DNA from: Dermatophilaceae bacterium Soc4.6
GTDB taxonomy: Bacteria; Actinomycetota; Actinomycetes; Actinomycetales; Dermatophilaceae
NCBI GenBank assembly: GCA_039889245.1
Contig: JAZGVH010000002.1
Span: forward strand, 248,001-312,000
Reading direction: 5' to 3'
Length of the DNA: 64,000 nt
Both the position numbers and the translations under genes were made by a program. This document shows positions 1 through 10,423 of this stretch, piece by piece. Numbering within the stretch: position 1 is the stretch's first letter; each line of letters starts with the position of its first letter. A model generated the notes under the pieces. The model made no database searches. It saw only the letters and a program-made list of their open reading frames with translations, and was not told the DNA's origin.

Positions 1-1
1 G

Positions 2-1285
2 CACGCGACCCTCGCCGACCTGCAGTGGGTGAGCAACGGCTACCTGGTCACCATGGCCTCGCTCATCCTGCTCGGCGGCTCGCTGGGCGACCGGCTGGGT
101 CGACGCCGGGTCTTCGTCGTCGGTGTGGCGTGGTTCGCGGTCGCCTCCGCCGCCTGCGGGCTCGCGCAGTATCCCTCCCAGCTCATCGTGGCACGGGTCG
201 TGCAGGGGGTCGGGGCGGCGCTGCTCGTGCCCGGCAGCCTCGCGATGATCCACGCGAGCATCCGCCCCCCCGACCGGGCCAGGGCCATCGGCTCGTGGAC
301 CGGTCTTGGTGGGATCGCCTCTGCCGCAGGGCCCTTCGTCGGCGGCTGGCTGGTGCAGTACGCCAGCTGGCGCTGGGCCTTCCTGATCAACGTGCCCCTC
401 GGGGCCCTCACCGTCGCCGTCGCGCTGCGGCTCGTGCCCGAGACGCGCGACGAGCTCGCCGACCACCACCTCGACGTCACGGGGGCCCTCACGGCCACCC
501 TCGCCCTCGCCGTGACCACCTACGGCTTCATCCAGGCCGGGTCGCTCGGCGCGCTGCGGGCGACCGCGGTCGTCCTGACCGGGCTGCTCCTGCTGGCGGG
601 CTTCGTCATCCTCGAGGACCGCCAGCGCCACCCCATGGTGCCGCCCCGGCTGTTCGCGTCGCGACAGTTCACCGCGGCCAACCTCATGACCCTCCTGACG
701 TATGCCGCCCTCGGCGCCGTGCTCTTCTTCCTCACCCTCCAGCTGCAGACCACCTTGGGCTACCCGCCGCTGGCCGCAGGTCTGGCCACCCTGCCGCTCA
801 CCGTCCTGATGTTGCTGCTCGCCGCCCGCGGGGGGCAGCTGTCCACGCGGATCGGGCCCAGGGTGCCGATGACGCTCGGACCACTCACCTGCGCGGGCGG
901 TGTCCTGCTGCTCAGCAGGGTAGGTGCGGGTGACAGCTATGCGTCCGGGGTGCTCCCCGGGGTCGTCGTGTTCGGCCTCGGGCTGTGCCTCCTGGTGGCC
1001 CCCCTCACCGTGACCGTCCTCGATGCTGCCCCCGACCGCTACGCCGGTGTGGCCAGCGGGGTCAACAACGCGGTCGCCCGCACCGGGAGCCTGCTCGCGG
1101 TGGCTGCCCTGCCGGCAGTCGTCGGACTGTCGGGCGCCGACTACGCCCGCCCCGCAGCGCTCAGCGCCGGCTTCCGGGCCGCGATGCTCGTGGCCGCCGC
1201 CCTGCTGGCGGCCGGGGCCGGCGTCTCCTGGGCCCTGATCCGTGGCGATGCTCGGCCGGAGCCCACCGCCGACCCCGCTCCCTGA
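2..1285 (+). CDS. MFS drug-type exporter, DHA2-like (5' end outside window)
   Basis: This is a membrane exporter of the major facilitator superfamily. The frame is open from the left edge (first in-window residues HATLADLQWVSNGYLVTMAS), so the GTG at 29 is internal and the true N-terminus, about one membrane helix, lies outside the window. The motif-A loop GGSLGDRLGRRR follows directly, and LQWVxNxYxLTxAxL is typical of the 14-helix EmrB/QacA type. Long hydrophobic segments alternate to the C-terminus, which ends in a short Pro/Ala tail. The family exports drugs or small metabolites by proton antiport. The substrate cannot be read from sequence. It ends 17 nt before pta, but pta appears to have its own promoter. 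Confidence 0.85.
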   Translation, partial: HATLADLQWVSNGYLVTMASLILLGGSLGDRLGRRRVFVVGVAWFAVASAACGLAQYPSQLIVARVVQGVGAALLVPGSLAMIHASIRPPDRARAIGSWTGLGGIASAAGPFVGGWLVQYASWRWAFLINVPLGALTVAVALRLVPETRDELADHHLDVTGALTATLALAVTTYGFIQAGSLGALRATAVVLTGLLLLAGFVILEDRQRHPMVPPRLFASRQFTAANLMTLLTYAALGAVLFFLTLQLQTTLGYPPLAAGLATLPLTVLMLLLAARGGQLSTRIGPRVPMTLGPLTCAGGVLLLSRVGAGDSYASGVLPGVVVFGLGLCLLVAPLTVTVLDAAPDRYAGVASGVNNAVARTGSLLAVAALPAVVGLSGADYARPAALSAGFRAAMLVAAALLAAGAGVSWALIRGDARPEPTADPAP

Positions 1286-1290
1286 CCCAC

Positions 1291-1296
1291 TAGCGT
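1291..1296 (+). promoter_or_regulatory. -10 hexamer of pta-ackA (leaderless type)
   Basis: TAGCGT ends exactly 6 nt before the ATG of pta at 1303, so transcription should start at or next to the start codon. No Shine-Dalgarno site is needed or seen. No convincing -35 is visible. Confidence 0.5.
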
Positions 1297-1302
1297 GGCG
1301 TC

Positions 1303-3413
1303 ATGGCGACCAGCCTCTATCTCGCCTCCGCCGAGGGGTTCTCCGGCAAGTCGGCGGTGGCGCTCGGCCTGCTCGACCAGCTCAGCCGTCGGGTCGGCCG
1401 CGTGGGGGTCTTCCGCCCCATCGTGCGCACCGACGACCCCGCGGCCGACCACGTGCTGGCGCTCCTCCTGTCGCGACTCGGCACGGGCCTGACCGCTGCG
1501 GATGCGGCCGGTGTCTGTTACGACGACCTCCACCACGACCCCGACCGGGCGATGGGCACCGTCGTCGACCGCTTCCACGCGCTGGCCCGCACCTGCGACG
1601 TCGTGCTCGTCGTCGGCTCGGACTACACCGACGTCGCGACGCCGACGGAGTTCTCCACCAACGCGACCATCGCCGCCAACCTCGACGCGCCGATGGTGCT
1701 CGTGGTCACCGGGGCGGGACGCACCCCCGAGCAGATCGCCACCGCGGCGGTGGTCACCGTCGACGACGCGCGGGCCCACCACGCCACCATCCTGGCCGTC
1801 GTCGCCAACCGCGTCGCGCCGGTGATCCTGTCGAGCACCGCCGACCGGCTGAATGAGGCGCTCGGCGGGCTCGCGGCCTACGCGCTGCCGGCCGACCCGG
1901 TGCTCGACTCCCCCACCGTGCGCGAGCTGTCGGCCGCTGTGGGCGGTCGGCTCCTCCACGGCGACGACGCCCTCCTCGACCGTGAGGCGACGGGTCTGGT
2001 CGTCGCCGCCATGACCATGCCCAACGCACTGGAACGGCTGGTCGAGGGCTGTGTCGTCGTCTCGCCGGCTGACCGCGGCGACATGCTGCTCGGCCTGCTC
2101 ATGGCGCACGGCTCACGGACTTTCCCCAGCCCCAGCGGCATCCTGCTCAACGGCGGGTTCGACCTGCCGGCGCCCGTGGCCCGGCTCGTCGACGGTCTCG
2201 ACGTGCACGTGCCGGTGATCGCGTGCGACACCGGCACGATGCAGACGACCGCCCTGCTCTCGGCCGTCACGAGCCGTCTCACCCGCACCGCGACCCGCAA
2301 GATCGAGACCGCCTTGGCGCTGGTGGAGCAGCACCTCGACGTGCCGGGCCTGCTCGACCGGCTCGACGTCGCACCGACGACCGTGGTCACGCCGCTGATG
2401 TTCGAGCACCGTCTGCTCGACCGGGCGCGGGAGGCCGACCGACACATCGTGCTGCCCGAGGGCGAGGAGCCGCGCATCCTCGCGGCGGCCGACCAGCTGC
2501 TCCGGCGCAAGGTCGTGCGGCTCACGCTGCTGGGCGACCCTGAGCTCATCGCGGCCCGGGCGGGCCAGCTCGGGCTGGACCTGGCCGGAGCCACCCTGCT
2601 CGACCCCCACGACCCGCGCGACGACCGGCTGCGCACCCGCTTCGCCGAGGAGTACGCCGCGGCCCGCGCGCACAAGGGGGTCACCGCCGAGCAGGCCTGG
2701 GACGCCGTCGGCGACATCAGCTGCTTCGGCACGATGATGGTGCGCGACGGCCTGGCCGACGGCATGGTCTCCGGCTCGGTGCACACGACCGCCCACACCA
2801 TCCGACCGGCCCTGGAGATGCTGCGGTCGGCAGGCGGTGGGGTGGTGTCCTCCGTCTTCTTCATGTGTCTCGCCGACCGGGTGCTGGTCTACGGCGACTG
2901 CGCCGTCAACCCCGACCCGACCGCCGAGCAGCTCGCCGAGATCGCCGTCTCGTCGGCAGCCACCGCCCGTCAGTTCGGGGTGGAGCCACGCATCGCGATG
3001 CTGTCCTACTCGACCGGAGGCTCGGGAACCGGAGCCGACGTCGAGAAGGTGCGGTCGGCCACGGTGCTGGTGCGGCAGCGGGCTCCAGATCTGTCGGTCG
3101 AGGGGCCCATCCAGTACGACGCCGCCGTCGACGAGGCCGTCGCCGCCGCCAAGCTGAAGGACTCCGCCGTCGCCGGGCGGGCCACCGTGCTCATCTTTCC
3201 CGACCTCAACACGGGCAACAACACCTACAAGGCCGTGCAGCGCAGCGCCGGTGCCGTCGCGATCGGCCCGGTGCTGCAGGGGCTGCGCCGCCCGGTCAAC
3301 GACCTCAGCCGGGGGGCGCTCGTGCGCGACATCGTCAACACCGTGGCCATCACCGCCGTGCAGGCGGCCGCCCCTGCAGAGCCCCCGACACCGGCGGCCG
3401 CAGGAGCCCCGAC

Positions 3414-3417
<4 letters not shown>
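1303..3417 (+). CDS. pta: Phosphate acetyltransferase
   Basis: Pta interconverts acetyl-CoA plus phosphate and acetyl-phosphate plus CoA. With AckA it forms the acetate overflow/assimilation route in the cytoplasm. The 704-residue protein is the long type. It has an N-terminal dethiobiotin-synthetase-like P-loop domain (GFSGKSAVALG, about residues 12-22), a central DRTGG-like domain (about 200-320) and a C-terminal PTA_PTB catalytic domain (about 375-690) with STGGSGTGADVEKVRSA and PDLNTGNNTYKAVQ motifs. The start at 1303 fits a leaderless promoter 6 nt upstream. The stop overlaps the ackA start in ATGA, so the two are translationally coupled. Confidence 0.97.
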
Positions 3418-4628
<1,211 letters not shown>

Positions 4629-4648
4629 CCCCCTCGACCCGTGGTCGC

Positions 4649-5194
4649 TCAGCCGGCAGCCACCTCGTAGACCGGCACGACCTGGGCCCGCCCGAGGGTG
4701 TGGGAGAACAGGTTGAAGCCGAGGATGGTCGGTGTCGCGTCGGCCGGCACGGCGAGCGTCTCGACGTCGACCGCGTGCACCACGACGAAGTAGCGGTGGT
4801 GACCGTGGCCCGCCGGTGGCGCGGCACCGAGGTACTGCGTCACGCCGCCGTCGGTCTTCAGCTGGATCGCCCCGTCGGGGAGCCCTGAGCCCTCGGCGTC
4901 ACCCGCTCCGGTGGCGAGCTCGGTGACGGACACCGGGAGGTTGAGGACGGCCCAGTGCCAGAACCCTGCGGCGGTGGGGGCGTCGGGGTCGTACATCGTC
5001 ACGGCGAAGCTCTTGGTGCCCTCGGGGAATCCCGACCAGCTCAGCTGCGGCGAGACGTCCTGCCCACCGGCGCCGAAGATGCCACTGACCTGCGCCGTGC
5101 CGAGGGTCTTTCCGTCGGCGACGTCGGTCGAGGTGACCTCGAAGGACGGCACCTGCGGCAGGGCGGCATACGGGTCGTACGAGTAGTCGGGCAC
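4649..5194 (-). CDS. YbhB/YbcL family Raf-kinase-inhibitor-like (PEBP) protein
   Basis: This 181-residue protein belongs to the bacterial phosphatidylethanolamine-binding protein family. The anion-pocket motif [13 protein letters not shown] is present at about residues 69-81, and the C-terminal half carries [14 protein letters not shown] as in YbhB. There is no signal peptide, so it is probably cytosolic. Its cellular role is not established. The GTG start is supported by an AGGAGGA Shine-Dalgarno about 5 nt upstream. A candidate -10 box lies at 5258-5263, giving a leader of about 55 nt. It is monocistronic between convergent ackA and divergent MFS genes. Confidence 0.88.
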   Translation of the reverse strand: MPDYSYDPYAALPQVPSFEVTSTDVADGKTLGTAQVSGIFGAGGQDVSPQLSWSGFPEGTKSFAVTMYDPDAPTAAGFWHWAVLNLPVSVTELATGAGDAEGSGLPDGAIQLKTDGGVTQYLGAAPPAGHGHHRYFVVVHAVDVETLAVPADATPTILGFNLFSHTLGRAQVVPVYEVAAG

Positions 5195-5257
5195 AGGAGT
5201 CCTCCTGGGACGTGGGGTTCGGGATCGGGGGACGCACTGCTGAGCGTCCTGCTTCGC

Positions 5258-5263
5258 ACGCTA
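5258..5263 (-). promoter_or_regulatory. Candidate -10 hexamer of the PEBP gene
   Basis: Read on the minus strand this is TAGCGT. Transcription would start near 5250 and give a leader of about 55 nt containing the AGGAGGA Shine-Dalgarno. Assigned by similarity to the other TANNNT boxes in the window. Confidence 0.35.
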
Positions 5264-5302
5264 CCCCGCGCCCGTCGGACCGGCACGGGGGCACCGGCCA
5301 CC

Positions 5303-5308
5303 TAGGCT
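5303..5308 (+). promoter_or_regulatory. -10 hexamer of the second MFS gene (leaderless type)
   Basis: TAGGCT is followed by 6 nt and then GTG at 5315. This is the reason for choosing 5315 rather than the GTG at 5309, which abuts the hexamer. Confidence 0.5.
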
Positions 5309-5314
5309 GTGGGG

Positions 5315-6586
5315 GTGACGTTTGCGCGGGACCTGGCCGCCGTGCTTCGGGTGACCGGCTTCCGACGGCTCTTCGCCGTGCGCCTGGTGTCGCAGCTGTC
5401 CGACGGGGTCTTCCAGGTCGCCCTCGCGTCGAACCTGCTCTTCTCACCCGAGCAGGCCCCGGACGCGCGGTCCATCGCCGTCGCCCTCACCGTGGTGCTG
5501 CTGCCCTTCACCGCCCTCGGTCCCTTCGTCGGGGTGCTGCTCGACCGGTGGCCCCGGCGGCTGGTGATCGTCGGTGCGAACGCCGCCCGGGTGGTGCTGC
5601 TGCTCTTGCTGGCCGCCGACGTCGCCCGTCACGACCAGGGGCCCCTGTTCTACGCGCTCGTGCTGGTCACCTTCTCGGTCAACCGCTTCCTGCTCGCGGG
5701 GCTGTCGGCCGGGCAGCCCCGGGTCGTGCCGAGCGGGCTGCTCGTGACGGCCAACTCGGTCGGCCCGACCTGCGGCAGCCTCACCTACCTCGTCGGTCTG
5801 GCGGCCGGCGGCGGGGTGCGGGGTGTCGGGGGCAGCGACGCCCTCATCCTCGTGGTCGGCGCCGGCTGCTACGCCCTCTCGGCGCTGGTCGCCCTTCGTC
5901 TGCCCCCGCTCGGGCCGTCGCTCGACGAGGTGCCGACCGAGGTGCGCCGCGCCGCCGGCGACGTGCTGCACGGGATGGTGGCGGCCGTGCGGCACCTGCC
6001 ACCGCTGGCCCGCCTCGGCCTCGGCGTCGCTGCGGCCATCCGGCTGCCCTACGCAGTCGTGCTCGTCGCCACGGTGCTGCTCTACCGTCGGCACTTCCCC
6101 GGGACGGGCACCGGGTTCGAGGGGATCGGGGTGGCCGCGGCGGCGGCCGGGCTCGGCTTCGGCGTCGCGGCCGTCGTGACCCCGGCGCTCACCGAGCGGC
6201 TCGGGACGGCCCGCTACGTGTCCCTGCTGAGCGCGCTCGCCGGTGTCGTCGTGGTCGTGCCCGGGGCGTTCTTCACCCAGTGGGCCATCACCGTCACGTC
6301 CTTCGGCCTGGGCGTGACGACCCAGGGCGTGAAGATCTGCGTCGACACGACCGTGCAGCAGGTGGTCGCCGACGTCTACCGCGGCCGGCTCTTCGCGCTC
6401 TACGACGTGCTCTTCAATGCCGTCCTGATCCTCGGCGCCGTCCTCGCTGCCCTGGTCCTGCCGCCCGACGGGGCGTCGTCCGTCGTGGTCGTGGGCGCGG
6501 GCCTGTGGTACCTCGCGGTCGCGGTGGTCGTGGCGCGCCGCTGGCTGGCCGCGGGCGAGCGCTCCCCCGCGTTGCCGGCCGCCTGA
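5315..6586 (+). CDS. MFS transporter
   Basis: This is a 423-residue, 12-helix carrier of the major facilitator superfamily with no soluble domain. The N-terminal FRRLFAVRLVSQLSDGVFQVALAS and the motif-A-like LLDRWPRRLVIV loop (about residues 75-85) resemble the actinobacterial putative efflux MFS group. The substrate is unknown. Two GTG codons could start the protein, 5309 and 5315. The second is preferred because it sits 6 nt after a TAGGCT box, the spacing seen for many genes here. It is followed by a 50 nt gap and a second promoter, so it is probably monocistronic. Confidence 0.85.
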   Translation: MTFARDLAAVLRVTGFRRLFAVRLVSQLSDGVFQVALASNLLFSPEQAPDARSIAVALTVVLLPFTALGPFVGVLLDRWPRRLVIVGANAARVVLLLLLAADVARHDQGPLFYALVLVTFSVNRFLLAGLSAGQPRVVPSGLLVTANSVGPTCGSLTYLVGLAAGGGVRGVGGSDALILVVGAGCYALSALVALRLPPLGPSLDEVPTEVRRAAGDVLHGMVAAVRHLPPLARLGLGVAAAIRLPYAVVLVATVLLYRRHFPGTGTGFEGIGVAAAAAGLGFGVAAVVTPALTERLGTARYVSLLSALAGVVVVVPGAFFTQWAITVTSFGLGVTTQGVKICVDTTVQQVVADVYRGRLFALYDVLFNAVLILGAVLAALVLPPDGASSVVVVGAGLWYLAVAVVVARRWLAAGERSPALPAA

Positions 6587-6624
6587 CCCTGCGGAACCCG
6601 CTGGAACCCCCGCGCCCACCCCCC

Positions 6625-6630
6625 TAGGCT
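6625..6630 (+). promoter_or_regulatory. -10 hexamer of the HipA-like/DUF3037 operon (leaderless type)
   Basis: TAGGCT ends 6 nt before the GTG at 6637. Confidence 0.5.
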
Positions 6631-6636
6631 GAAGAC

Positions 6637-7395
6637 GTGCTGGAGCAGACGGTCGTGACGCGCTACGTGACACCTCTGCGTGAGGGCGGCTCGCTGCCCG
6701 GTCTCGTCGAGGCCGCCGACGAGGGCACCTACGTCGCGAAGTTCCGCGGGGCCGGACAGGGCGTCAAGGTGCTCGTCGCCGAGGTCCTCGTGGCGGGGCT
6801 GGCCGCACTGGTCGACGTGCCCGTGCCGCGCCTGGTGGTGCTCCACCTCGACGCGCAGATCGCGAGGTACGAGGCCGACGAGGAGGTCCAGGACCTGCTC
6901 ACCGCGAGCCTCGGGCTCAACCTCGGGGTCGACTTCCTGCCGGGCTCCTTCGGCTACGACGGCACCGCCCCTCCACCGCCCGACCTCGCAGCGCGGATCA
7001 TCTGGCTCGACGCGTTGACCGCCAACGTCGACCGCACCTGGGCCAATCCCAACCTGCTGGTGTGGCACCGCCGGACGTGGGCGATCGACCACGGTGCCGC
7101 ACTGTACGTGCACCACTCGTGGCCGGGAAGGGCACCTGACCCCACCCGCTTTGCCGACCTGCCGTTCGACCCCGCCAAGCACGTGCTGCGCGACGTCGCG
7201 TCATCGGTGGCCGCCGTGCACGACGAGCTCGTCGCCCGCCTCACCCCGTCAGCGGTGGCCGAGGTGGTCGCGCAGGTGCCCACCGGTTGGCTCGAGACGA
7301 CCCCGTGGCTGGCCGACGCGGCAGCGGTCCGCGAGTCGTACCAGGCGCTGCTGCAGGCGCGCCTCTCTTCTCGTGCCTGGGTCCCGGGGGCCTGA
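6637..7395 (+). CDS. HipA-like kinase family protein
   Basis: This 252-residue protein resembles the small HipA-like kinase family, a single-domain relative of the HipA toxin kinase fold. Visible features are a beta-rich N-lobe with EGTYVAKFRGAGQG (about 29-42), the catalytic-loop-like segment WLDALTANVDRTWANPN (about 124-140) and a DFG-like WAIDHGAALY (about 148-157). It lacks the long N-terminal region of classical HipA, and no HipB-like HTH partner is adjacent. Its partner is the DUF3037 gene that starts 1 nt after its stop. Substrate and role (toxin or other kinase) are unknown. Confidence 0.75.
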   Translation: MLEQTVVTRYVTPLREGGSLPGLVEAADEGTYVAKFRGAGQGVKVLVAEVLVAGLAALVDVPVPRLVVLHLDAQIARYEADEEVQDLLTASLGLNLGVDFLPGSFGYDGTAPPPPDLAARIIWLDALTANVDRTWANPNLLVWHRRTWAIDHGAALYVHHSWPGRAPDPTRFADLPFDPAKHVLRDVASSVAAVHDELVARLTPSAVAEVVAQVPTGWLETTPWLADAAAVRESYQALLQARLSSRAWVPGA

Positions 7396-7396
7396 G

Positions 7397-7822
7397 GTGC
7401 CGTCGATCACCGGCACCACCAACGTCGTTCGTCCCGCCGACGGTGAGTTCCTGGGATACCAGTACGTCGTGCTCCGGTGCGTGCCGCGGGTCGAGCGCGA
7501 GGAGTTCGTCAACGTCGGGGTCGTGCTCTTCGCCCAGGGGCCCGGCTTCCTCGATGCCGCCTTCCACCTCGATGCCCCGCGGCTGCTCGCCCTCGCTCCC
7601 GGCCTCGACGTCGACCAGCTGCGCCACGCCCTGCTCGCGGTGCAGCAGGTCTGCCGGGGCGAGACCGGGCGCGGCCTGCCCACGCTCGAGACCCCGGGCC
7701 AGCGCTACGGGTGGATCACCGCGTCGCGCTCCACCGTCCTGCAGCCGGGCCCCCGCCACGGTGGCGTGTGCCTCGACCCACCCCAGCAGCTGGCCCGGCT
7801 GCTGCGCACGCTGGTGGCCTGA
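7397..7822 (+). CDS. DUF3037 domain-containing protein
   Basis: This 141-residue cytosolic protein has no known function. The segment YQYVVLRCVPRVEREEFVNV followed by GVVLFAQ is characteristic of DUF3037. The GTG start at 7397 is placed 1 nt after the TGA of the HipA-like gene, so the two are surely co-transcribed and probably coupled. The longer upstream reading frame is the shadow of the kinase gene. In other genomes DUF3037 genes are also found next to small HipA-like kinases, which suggests a functional pair. Confidence 0.75.
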   Translation: MPSITGTTNVVRPADGEFLGYQYVVLRCVPRVEREEFVNVGVVLFAQGPGFLDAAFHLDAPRLLALAPGLDVDQLRHALLAVQQVCRGETGRGLPTLETPGQRYGWITASRSTVLQPGPRHGGVCLDPPQQLARLLRTLVA

Positions 7823-7846
7823 CTGGCGCCGGGCCGACCCCCGGCA

Positions 7847-7852
7847 TACGGT
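7847..7852 (+). promoter_or_regulatory. -10 hexamer of the hydrolase gene (leaderless type)
   Basis: TACGGT ends 6 nt before the ATG at 7859. Confidence 0.45.
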
Positions 7853-7858
7853 CGGGGA

Positions 7859-8698
7859 ATGGTCGGTGAGGATCGGTTGAGCAGCCCCGAGGGTGTGCTC
7901 CTGCGCCCCGACTCCCCCTGCGGCACAGGTGTGCTCGTTCTGAGCGGGTCGAGCGGTCGGGTCGACGACGAGCGGGCGCGGCTGCTGGCCGAGCACGGAG
8001 CGCTCGCGATGTCGGTGAGGTGGTTCGGCGGCCCGGGCCAGCCGCCCGGCCCCTATGAGGTGCCGCTGGAGCAGCTGACCGAGTGCCTCGACGCGCTGGC
8101 CGGGGTCAGCGACCGGCTCGCAGTCGTCGGGGTGTCGTTCGGGGCCGAGCTGGCGCTGGTTCTGGCCGCGCAGGACCCCCGGGTGACGTCGGTCGCCGCC
8201 TTCGCCCCGTCGTCGGTGGTGTGGGCCGGGGTCGCGGACGACGGCCCCGGAGGGGAGGCACGTCAGACGTCGCACTGGTCGCACGGGGGCGAGCCCCTGC
8301 CCTTCGTGCCCTTCGACGAGAGCTGGGAGCCTGACAGCGACCCGCCCGCCTTCCGCTCGCTCTACGCGACCAGCCTGGCCGCTCGGCCCGACCTCGTGCG
8401 CGCCGCGACCATCCCCGTCGAGCGCATTGGCGGCGACGTCGTGCTCGTGGCCGGCGGCGACGACCAGGTCTGGCCGAGCGTCGACTTCGCCCGCCGCATC
8501 GAGGAGCGTCGAGACGCCCACGGCCTCGCGACCAGCGTCGTCGTGCACCACGACGCCGGCCACCGCACCGTGCTCCCCGGGGAGAGCCCGGTCGTCGGCG
8601 GCCTCGCCATGCAGCGCGGCGGCACCCCGGAGGCCGACACCGAGCTCGGCCGCTGGGCCTGGCCGCACCTGCTGCGCGCCCTCCACCTGCGCGGCTGA
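7859..8698 (+). CDS. Alpha/beta hydrolase, acyl-CoA thioesterase/BAAT C-terminal type
   Basis: This 279-residue cytosolic protein has an alpha/beta hydrolase fold resembling the C-terminal domain of bile-acid-CoA:amino-acid N-acyltransferase and acyl-CoA thioesterases. The nucleophile elbow GVSFGAE lies at about residues 98-104. The acid is probably in GGDDQVWPS (about 198-206) and the histidine in DAGHRTVLP (about 232-240). It starts with the oxyanion-side VLVLSGSSG motif. The N-terminal accessory domain of eukaryotic BAAT is absent. The substrate is unknown. The ATG fits a leaderless promoter. Confidence 0.75.
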   Translation: MVGEDRLSSPEGVLLRPDSPCGTGVLVLSGSSGRVDDERARLLAEHGALAMSVRWFGGPGQPPGPYEVPLEQLTECLDALAGVSDRLAVVGVSFGAELALVLAAQDPRVTSVAAFAPSSVVWAGVADDGPGGEARQTSHWSHGGEPLPFVPFDESWEPDSDPPAFRSLYATSLAARPDLVRAATIPVERIGGDVVLVAGGDDQVWPSVDFARRIEERRDAHGLATSVVVHHDAGHRTVLPGESPVVGGLAMQRGGTPEADTELGRWAWPHLLRALHLRG

Positions 8699-8704
8699 CC
8701 CTCC

Positions 8705-9559
8705 TCAGGGGGTGGGTGCACGCAGGGCCCAGAAGGCCACTGCGCTGGCGGCCGCGACGTTGAGCGAGTCGACGCCGCCGGCCATGGGGATGCGCACCGC
8801 CAGGTCGGCGGCCGCGACCGTCCTGGCCCCCAGCCCGTCACCCTCGGTGCCCAGCACCACCGCAAGTCGCTCGGGTGGGTCGGCGGCCAGGTCGTCGAGA
8901 GCGACCGAGTCGTCGGTCAGCGCCAGGGCTGCGACCGTGAAGCCCGCCTCGCGCAGCACGTGGATCCCGTCCGGCCACGGGTCGATGCGCGTCCACGGCA
9001 CCTGGAAGACCGTACCCATCGACACCCGGATGGAGCGCCGGTAGAGCGGGTCGGCGCACCGCGGGGTGATGAGCACCGCGTCGACGCCCAGGGCTGCCGC
9101 CGAGCGGAAGACCGCACCCACGTTGGTGTGGTCGACGACGTCCTCGAGGACCGCCACCCGCCGGGCTCCCGTGAGGAGGTCCGCCACGGCGGGGAGGACC
9201 GGCCGCTGCATCGAAGCCAGGGCTCCCCGGTGCAGGTGGAACCCGGTGAGCTGCTCGATGACGTCGTGCTCGCCGACGAAGACCGGCACGCCGTCGCACT
9301 CGGCCTGCTCGACGAGGTCGGCCAGGTCGGTCAGCCAGCGCCGGGCCATCAGGAACGACCGCGGCCGGTGACCGGCGGTGAGCGCCCGTCGGATCACCTT
9401 CTCCGACTCTGCGAGATAGAGGCCTCGCTCCGGCTCGGTGCGACGGCGCAGGGCCACGTCGGTGAGCGAGACGTAGTCCGACAGCAGGTGGGCGTCGGCG
9501 GCGCGACCCTCCGCAGCGAGGCCGACGACGTCGAGGGTGGAGATCTCGATGACGCTCAC
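8705..9559 (-). CDS. TrmH/SpoU family RNA 2'-O-methyltransferase
   Basis: This is a 284-residue SPOUT-fold RNA methyltransferase that uses S-adenosylmethionine to methylate a ribose in rRNA or tRNA. All three SpoU motifs are visible: NVGAVFRSAAALG (about residue 146), LGTEGDGLG (about 237) and IPMAGGVDSLNVAAASAVAF (about 255-274), which forms the trefoil-knot cofactor pocket. The N-terminal 100 residues are the substrate-binding domain. The GTG start is 18 nt downstream of the TauE stop, so the two probably form an operon. The exact target nucleotide cannot be assigned. Confidence 0.9.
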   Translation of the reverse strand: MSVIEISTLDVVGLAAEGRAADAHLLSDYVSLTDVALRRRTEPERGLYLAESEKVIRRALTAGHRPRSFLMARRWLTDLADLVEQAECDGVPVFVGEHDVIEQLTGFHLHRGALASMQRPVLPAVADLLTGARRVAVLEDVVDHTNVGAVFRSAAALGVDAVLITPRCADPLYRRSIRVSMGTVFQVPWTRIDPWPDGIHVLREAGFTVAALALTDDSVALDDLAADPPERLAVVLGTEGDGLGARTVAAADLAVRIPMAGGVDSLNVAAASAVAFWALRAPTP

Positions 9560-9577
9560 GCGGGACTCACGAGGTCC

Positions 9578-10348
9578 TCACGGGAAGGCCACCAGCTTGA
9601 CGACGGCCACGACACCAATGGTGATGATGACGGCGCGCAGGGCGTTCGGCGGGATCCTCCGCCCGATGCGGGCGCCGACCAGCCCGCCGACGAAGGCACC
9701 CACGCCGATGAGCACGACGACCAGCCAGTCGATGCTGCTGCGCGCGAAGAGGATGAAGGTGACGGCGGCGACGGCGTTGACCACGAGGCTGAGCACGTTC
9801 TTGTAGCCGTTGAGCCGCTGGAGCCGCTCGGAGCTGAGAGCCGAGAAGATGCCCATCAGCAGCACCCCCTGCGCCGCCCCGAAGTAGCCGCCGTAGACCC
9901 CGGCGACGAAGACCCCACCGCCGACCGCCCACACGTGCCAGCCGGGGGCCCGGTCGGTCTCGCGTCGGGCGGCCGAGGCGCGGTTGAGACGCGGGCCCGC
10001 GACCACCAGCACGAGGGCGATCAGGATGAGCACCGGCACGATGGCCCGGAACGCCTCCGCGGGCAGCACCAGCAGCAGCCCGGCCCCGATGACCGAGCCG
10101 ACGAACGACAGGGGCACCAGGCGCCGCAGGGTCGCCCGGCTGCCCGACAGCTCGTGCCGGTAGCCCCAGGACCCCGTGACACCACCGGCCACGAGCCCGA
10201 CGTTGTTGCTGACGTTGGCCACCAGCGGTGGCACGCCGAGGAAGAGCAGGGTCGGGAAGGTGATCAGGCTGCCCGAGCCGACGATCGTGTTGATGGTGCC
10301 GGCGAGGACCCCGGAGAGCAGGACGGCGACAGCCTCGAGCACAGTCAC
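9578..10348 (-). CDS. Sulfite exporter TauE/SafE family membrane protein
   Basis: This 256-residue integral membrane protein of the TauE/SafE (DUF81) family has about eight hydrophobic segments. The first repeat carries GTINTIVGSGSLITFPTLLF and the second GVYGGYFGAAQGVLLMG (about 145-161), the paired motifs of this family. Members export sulfite, sulfoacetate or other organic anions. The substrate here is unknown, but the genome also carries sulfate reduction genes at 38-43 kb. The GTG start lies 6 nt after TAGGGT. Confidence 0.9.
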   Translation of the reverse strand: MTVLEAVAVLLSGVLAGTINTIVGSGSLITFPTLLFLGVPPLVANVSNNVGLVAGGVTGSWGYRHELSGSRATLRRLVPLSFVGSVIGAGLLLVLPAEAFRAIVPVLILIALVLVVAGPRLNRASAARRETDRAPGWHVWAVGGGVFVAGVYGGYFGAAQGVLLMGIFSALSSERLQRLNGYKNVLSLVVNAVAAVTFILFARSSIDWLVVVLIGVGAFVGGLVGARIGRRIPPNALRAVIITIGVVAVVKLVAFP

Positions 10349-10354
10349 CCGGCC

Positions 10355-10360
10355 ACCCTA
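10355..10360 (-). promoter_or_regulatory. -10 hexamer of the TauE-SpoU operon (leaderless type)
   Basis: On the minus strand TAGGGT ends 6 nt before the GTG at 10348. Confidence 0.5.
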
Positions 10361-10423
10361 ACCGCGGGTGACCGGGTGACTCCGTACGGGGTCGCTCTGG
10401 GCCTCGTGCGGCGTGCTCGGACG

